Of a stretch of 16,366 bases of DNA, positions 13,153-16,366 are shown piece after piece (within the stretch, counting starts at the first letter, position 1; every line of letters begins with the position of its first letter). A program made the translations under genes and the position numbers. Source of the DNA: Streptosporangiaceae bacterium (GTDB taxonomy: Bacteria; Actinomycetota; Actinomycetes; Streptosporangiales; Streptosporangiaceae); contig JASHOI010000247.1 of NCBI GenBank assembly GCA_030041195.1, positions 1 through 16,366 on the forward strand. Direction: 5' to 3'. Under the pieces are notes generated by a model, which saw only the letters and a program-made list of their open reading frames with translations, made no database searches and had not been told where the DNA came from.

Positions 13153-14199
13153 GTGTCAGCTGCTAGTTCCGGGTCCGCCATTCTCGTCGAGGGCCTGACC
13201 AAGTCCTTCGGCGAGGTACGCGCGCTTCGCGGTATCGACCTGTCGGTGCCGCGCGGGACCGTGCTCGGCGTGCTCGGCCCGAACGGCGCGGGCAAGACGA
13301 CCGCCGTGCGGATCCTGACCACGCTGCTGCTCCCGGATGGCGGCCGGGCCCAAGTCGAGGGCTATGACGTCGTGCGGCAGGCCGCCGCGGTGCGCCGCAC
13401 GATCGGCCTGTCCGGGCAGTCGGCGGCGATCCAGGAAGAGCTCACCGGGCGCGAGAACCTGGAGATCGTCGGGCGGCTGTACCACCTGAGCTGGCGCGAC
13501 GCGCGCAGCCGGGCCGCCGAGCTGCTGGAGCAGTTCGGCTTGAGCGAAGCCGCCAACCGCCCCGCCAAGACCTACTCCGGCGGTATGCAGCGCCGCCTGG
13601 ACCTGGCAGCGAGCCTGGTCGGCCGGCCGAAGGTGCTGTTTCTTGACGAGCCGACCACGGGCCTGGACCCGCGATCGCGGCTGGGCATGTGGGACATCAT
13701 CCGGTCCCTGGTGGCCGGCGGGACCACGCTGCTGCTCACCACGCAGTACCTGGACGAGGCGGACGAGCTGGCCGACGAGATCGCCGTCATCGATCACGGC
13801 GAGGTGATCGCCCTGGGCACCTCAGAGGTGCTCAAGGGACGCGTCGGCGGGGACGTGCTGGAGTTCACCGTGCCCGACCGCAACAGGGTCAGCGACGCGG
13901 CCGAGGCCATAGCACCCGTTGGCGAGGGAGAGCCGCACGTGGACAAGGAAACCGGGGTGATCAACGTGGGTGTCGGGGGCCGCGGCTCCGAGGCACTGAT
14001 AGAAGCGGTGCGGAGCCTGGACGCCGCCGGTGTACAGACCCAAGGGCTGGCACTGCGGCGGCCGTCACTCGACGACGTTTTCCTGGCGCTCACCGGCCAC
14101 GCCGCGGAGGAAGACGGGGAACCAAGCGCGGGCAAGCGCGGCCGGCGGCGAGGCCGGCGCTCCCGGGACAGCGACGCAGCGAAGGCGGTGTCGTCATGA
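13153..14199 (+). CDS. DrrA-type ABC transporter ATP-binding protein
   Basis: A 348-residue ABC ATPase. Walker A GPNGAGKTT (42-50), Q-loop at SGQ (87-89), signature YSGGMQRRLDLA (141-152), Walker B VLFLDEPTTGLD (161-172) and H-loop region LLTTQYLDEADE (194-205; Gln replaces the usual switch His, as in many DrrA proteins). The C-terminal extension with RRPSLDDVFLALTG (302-315) is the DrrA-specific domain that couples to DrrB. A basic tail (328-338) is extra. DrrAB exporters pump hydrophobic drugs such as anthracyclines, powered by ATP on the cytoplasmic side. GTG 13153 has GGGGAGG 5 nt upstream; an ATG at 13129 precedes this site and was rejected. Its TGA overlaps the permease ATG. Confidence 0.92.
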   Translation: MSAASSGSAILVEGLTKSFGEVRALRGIDLSVPRGTVLGVLGPNGAGKTTAVRILTTLLLPDGGRAQVEGYDVVRQAAAVRRTIGLSGQSAAIQEELTGRENLEIVGRLYHLSWRDARSRAAELLEQFGLSEAANRPAKTYSGGMQRRLDLAASLVGRPKVLFLDEPTTGLDPRSRLGMWDIIRSLVAGGTTLLLTTQYLDEADELADEIAVIDHGEVIALGTSEVLKGRVGGDVLEFTVPDRNRVSDAAEAIAPVGEGEPHVDKETGVINVGVGGRGSEALIEAVRSLDAAGVQTQGLALRRPSLDDVFLALTGHAAEEDGEPSAGKRGRRRGRRSRDSDAAKAVSS

Positions 14200-15026
14200 C
14201 CGCCATCGCACCGACCGCCGGGGCCGGTGCCCCGATCGCGCCCAGCGGGCCCAGTCTGTTCACGCGGGCCCACTGGGCCGTGACCGACACGCTCACGATT
14301 ACCCGGCGCAACCTGCTGGTCTGGATGCGGGTGCCTGCCTACATCATGTTCACGGTGATCCAGCCGGTCATGTTCGTGCTGCTGTTCCGCTACGTCTTCG
14401 GCGGCGCGATCAAGGTCCCGAACGGGAACTACGTCGACTTTCTGCTGCCGGGGATCATCGGGCAGACCGCGGCGTTCGCCACCTTCGGCACGGCCATCGC
14501 GCTGGCCCAGGAACTGCAGAAGGGTGTGATCGACCGGCTGAAGTCGATGCCGATGGCGCGCTCGGCCGTGCTGACCGGCCGGCTGGTCGCCGACACCATC
14601 CGGATGTTCGTGACGATCGTGATCGTGGTCGGGGTCGGGTACGCGGTTGGGTTCCGGTTCCAAAACGGCGTCGGCCTCGCCGTGGCAATGGTCGTGCTGG
14701 CCACCGTGTTCGGGCTGGCGATCTGCTGCATCTCCGCCTTCACCGGTCTGGCTATCGGGGACGAGGAATCGGTGCAGGCGTTCGGACTGGTCTGGCTGTT
14801 CCCGCTGACGTTCCTGAGCTCGGCGTTCGTGCCGATCCCGAGCATGCCGGGCTGGCTGCAGGCGTTCGCCAACAACCAGCCCGTCACCTACGTCATCAAC
14901 GTGATGCGCTCGATGGCGCTGGGCGGCCCGATCGCGGCGGACCTGTGGAAGAGCATCGCCTGGCTGGCGGGCATCTTCATCGTGTTCGCACCGCTGGCCG
15001 TGCGCGCCTACAAGCGCGCCAGCTAG
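14196..15026 (+). CDS. DrrB-type ABC-2 transporter permease
   Basis: A 276-residue membrane permease of the ABC-2 class. After a 24-residue polar Ala/Pro lead it has about six segments, beginning at VPAYIMFTVIQPVMFVLLFRYVF; LPGIIGQTAAFATFGTA and the cytosolic block ELQKGVIDRLKSMPMARSAVL (about 107-127) are the conserved coupling region that meets the ATPase. FPLTFLSSAFVPIPSMPGWLQ and NNQPVTYVINVMR are the usual extracellular-side landmarks. The ATG overlaps the ATPase stop (ATGA), implying equal synthesis of the two subunits. Exported compound unknown. It ends 18 bp before the stop of the convergent GT39-like gene. Confidence 0.92.
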   Translation: MTAIAPTAGAGAPIAPSGPSLFTRAHWAVTDTLTITRRNLLVWMRVPAYIMFTVIQPVMFVLLFRYVFGGAIKVPNGNYVDFLLPGIIGQTAAFATFGTAIALAQELQKGVIDRLKSMPMARSAVLTGRLVADTIRMFVTIVIVVGVGYAVGFRFQNGVGLAVAMVVLATVFGLAICCISAFTGLAIGDEESVQAFGLVWLFPLTFLSSAFVPIPSMPGWLQAFANNQPVTYVINVMRSMALGGPIAADLWKSIAWLAGIFIVFAPLAVRAYKRAS

Positions 15027-15044
15027 CCCGCACGCACCGGCCGG

Positions 15045-16366
15045 TCACCGGGGGGTGGCGGTGAGGTTGTAGACGGTCATGCCGCCGACCGTCGTCGCGG
15101 TGAAATGGGCCTCGACCCACGCGGCGATCTGCGCCGCGTCGGTGGTCCCGCCGCCTCCGCCGAAACCGCCGCCGCCCGCGCCGCCGAAGCCACCGGCCCC
15201 CCGGCCGCCGACGTCAGCGAAGTCCCTGCCCGCGCCGGTTCCGCGGCCGCCGAAACCGCCACCGCGGAAGCCGCCGCCGCCCCCGCCACCGAAACCGCCG
15301 CCGCCCGCGACGTAGTAGTGGATCTTGTGCTCGGCGACGTACTTCTCGAATTGGGCGAGGCTCGGCGCCGGGTCAGTGCCGCGGAAGCCGCCGATCGCCA
15401 TCACCGGGATGCCGCCGGTGGCCAGTTCCATCGACGCGGCGCTGTCTGAGCCCTCCGTGGCCGCCGTCCACTCGTAGTGGGACGCGCCGGCCTCGAGCAG
15501 TTTGGCAAAGGCGCTGCTGACCGTCGTGTTCCCGCCGATACCCCCGAAGCCGCCCCGAGCCCGGCCCGCCCCGCCATCACGGAACCTGCCAGGGAAGTCG
15601 GCAAAGTCGCCGCGGCCAGCGAAGCCGCCACGGCCGGGCGCAGCACCGCCAAGGCCGCCTCTGGCAGCGGTCAGCGTGGGCCCGGCCGACGGGCTCGCGC
15701 CGCTGTAGCTGCTGGCCGCGGTGTCCAGGCTGTAGGCCAGCGGGCCGCCCAGAACGGCGATCGCGGCCAGCGTCACCGTGGCCACGGCCAGCGTCTTACC
15801 CAGCCGGCCGGACAGGGCCCGCAGGGCCGGCCCGGCCAGGATCGCGGCGATGGCGGCCAGGGCGGCGATGACGATGAGCACCCGCACCCACGGATACCAG
15901 CCGGGACTGCGGCCGAGCAGCACCCAGGCCCACGCGGCGGTAACCGCCAGCCCGGCGGCCATGGCGGCGCGCGCGAACCAGGTGTGCCGGATCCGCCACA
16001 GGCCCACCGCGCCGATGCCGGCGAGCCCGCCGATCGGCGGGGCGAGAGCGATGGAGTAGTACGAGTGCGTGGTTCCGGACATGTAGCTGAGCACGAGACC
16101 GGCCACCAGCAGCCAGCCACCCCACATGATCGCGGCGGCGCGGGTGCGGTCGGTCCTGGCGGATCGCCGTGACACCCACAGCATCACCGCAAAGGCGATC
16201 AGGGCGGCCGGGATCAGCCAGCTGATCTGCCCGCCCCACTCGGATCCGAACAGCCGGGTGAGGCCGGACCCGCCACCCAGCGCGCCACCGCCACCGCCTC
16301 CCCCGCCACCGCCGCCGAAGCCGCCCGCTCCGCGTGCCGCGCCGCCCAGCCCACGGGCAGCCTCGC
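15045..16366 (-). CDS. Glycosyltransferase family 39/ArnT-like membrane protein, 5' end outside window
   Basis: About 440 C-terminal residues of a large polytopic glycosyltransferase; the frame is open at the right edge, so the catalytic N-terminus is missing. The visible part starts with a Gly-only loop, then LFGSEWGGQISWLIPAA, a block typical of actinomycete GT39 proteins, followed by about six membrane segments including SGTTHSYYSIALAPPIGGL. The C-terminal domain (after about base 15710) is extracytoplasmic: ATGGIPVMAIGGFRGTDPAP and AQFEKYVAEHKIHYYV are family blocks, interrupted by Gly/Phe/Arg-rich stretches, and it ends with AQIAAWVEAHFTATTVGGMT. Such enzymes transfer sugars from polyprenyl phosphate donors to envelope acceptors. 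Acceptor unknown. It is convergent with the permease gene. Confidence 0.85.
   Translation of the reverse strand, partial: EAARGLGGAARGAGGFGGGGGGGGGGGALGGGSGLTRLFGSEWGGQISWLIPAALIAFAVMLWVSRRSARTDRTRAAAIMWGGWLLVAGLVLSYMSGTTHSYYSIALAPPIGGLAGIGAVGLWRIRHTWFARAAMAAGLAVTAAWAWVLLGRSPGWYPWVRVLIVIAALAAIAAILAGPALRALSGRLGKTLAVATVTLAAIAVLGGPLAYSLDTAASSYSGASPSAGPTLTAARGGLGGAAPGRGGFAGRGDFADFPGRFRDGGAGRARGGFGGIGGNTTVSSAFAKLLEAGASHYEWTAATEGSDSAASMELATGGIPVMAIGGFRGTDPAPSLAQFEKYVAEHKIHYYVAGGGGFGGGGGGGFRGGGFGGRGTGAGRDFADVGGRGAGGFGGAGGGGFGGGGGTTDAAQIAAWVEAHFTATTVGGMTVYNLTATPR

Noticed and set aside
15135..15310. Tandem GGC/GCC trinucleotide runs that look like a DNA repeat array
   Set aside because: They are in-frame Gly codons of the GT39-like protein with no fixed unit or spacer; not CRISPR or satellite DNA.
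15079..15315. Proline-rich plus-strand frame
   Set aside because: It is the complement of Gly-rich codons in the GT39-like gene, not a separate PPE-type protein.

Overview
The window is GC-rich DNA (roughly 70 percent by eye) with almost no spacer between genes, GTG starts beside ATG, and strong third-position G/C bias, which produces many long antisense frames. Gene content points to an actinomycete (Actinomycetota): a mycothiol-type maleylpyruvate isomerase-like protein (TIGR03086 type), a stand-alone LigD-type polymerase like mycobacterial PolD1, a PadR regulator followed by an RNA polymerase alpha-CTD-like protein, a DrrAB-type exporter and a glycine-rich GT39 membrane protein. Genus cannot be fixed. 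I see no rRNA, tRNA, CRISPR array, insertion sequence or phage gene.

Layout. 1-765 (-): crotonase-fold protein cut by the left edge. 879-1454 (+): DinB/MDMPI-like protein. 1451-2623 (-): a protein with an N-terminal TIR-like nucleotide-binding domain and a HEAT-like helical C-terminal half, the best candidate here for an immune or stress effector. 2624-2881: AT-richer spacer with an inverted repeat and a terminator-like hairpin. 2882-3732 (-): padR regulator translationally coupled (TGATG) to a small alpha-CTD protein, under a promoter that looks leaderless and overlaps AACTC/GAGTT half-sites. 3733-3939: that promoter plus a perfect 13-bp inverted repeat. 3940-6976 (-): three genes in one direction, a polysaccharide deacetylase, a LigD-type polymerase/primase and a MurG-family glycosyltransferase. 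7215-10421 (+): SRPBCC protein, SAM methyltransferase and a DHA2-type MFS exporter. 10418-11158 (-): GNAT acetyltransferase. 11197-12373 (+): VOC protein and a second, unusual GNAT-like protein. 12386-12883 (-): five-helix membrane protein. 13153-15026 (+): DrrA/DrrB-type ABC exporter with ATGA overlap. 15045-16366 (-): GT39/ArnT-like membrane protein cut by the right edge.

How the genes fit together. The window looks like chromosomal accessory sequence made of short, mostly independent units: envelope carbohydrate work (deacetylase, MurG paralogue, GT39), small-molecule export (MFS, DrrAB), acyl and methyl transfer, and one TIR-like protein. The strongest functional couplings visible in the DNA are padR/alpha-CTD (1-bp overlap), drrA/drrB (4-bp overlap) and SRPBCC/methyltransferase (19-bp gap). 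Two convergent gene pairs end in the same way, with both stop codons sharing one CTAG. All functions are assigned by reading motifs in the translations; no database search was run.
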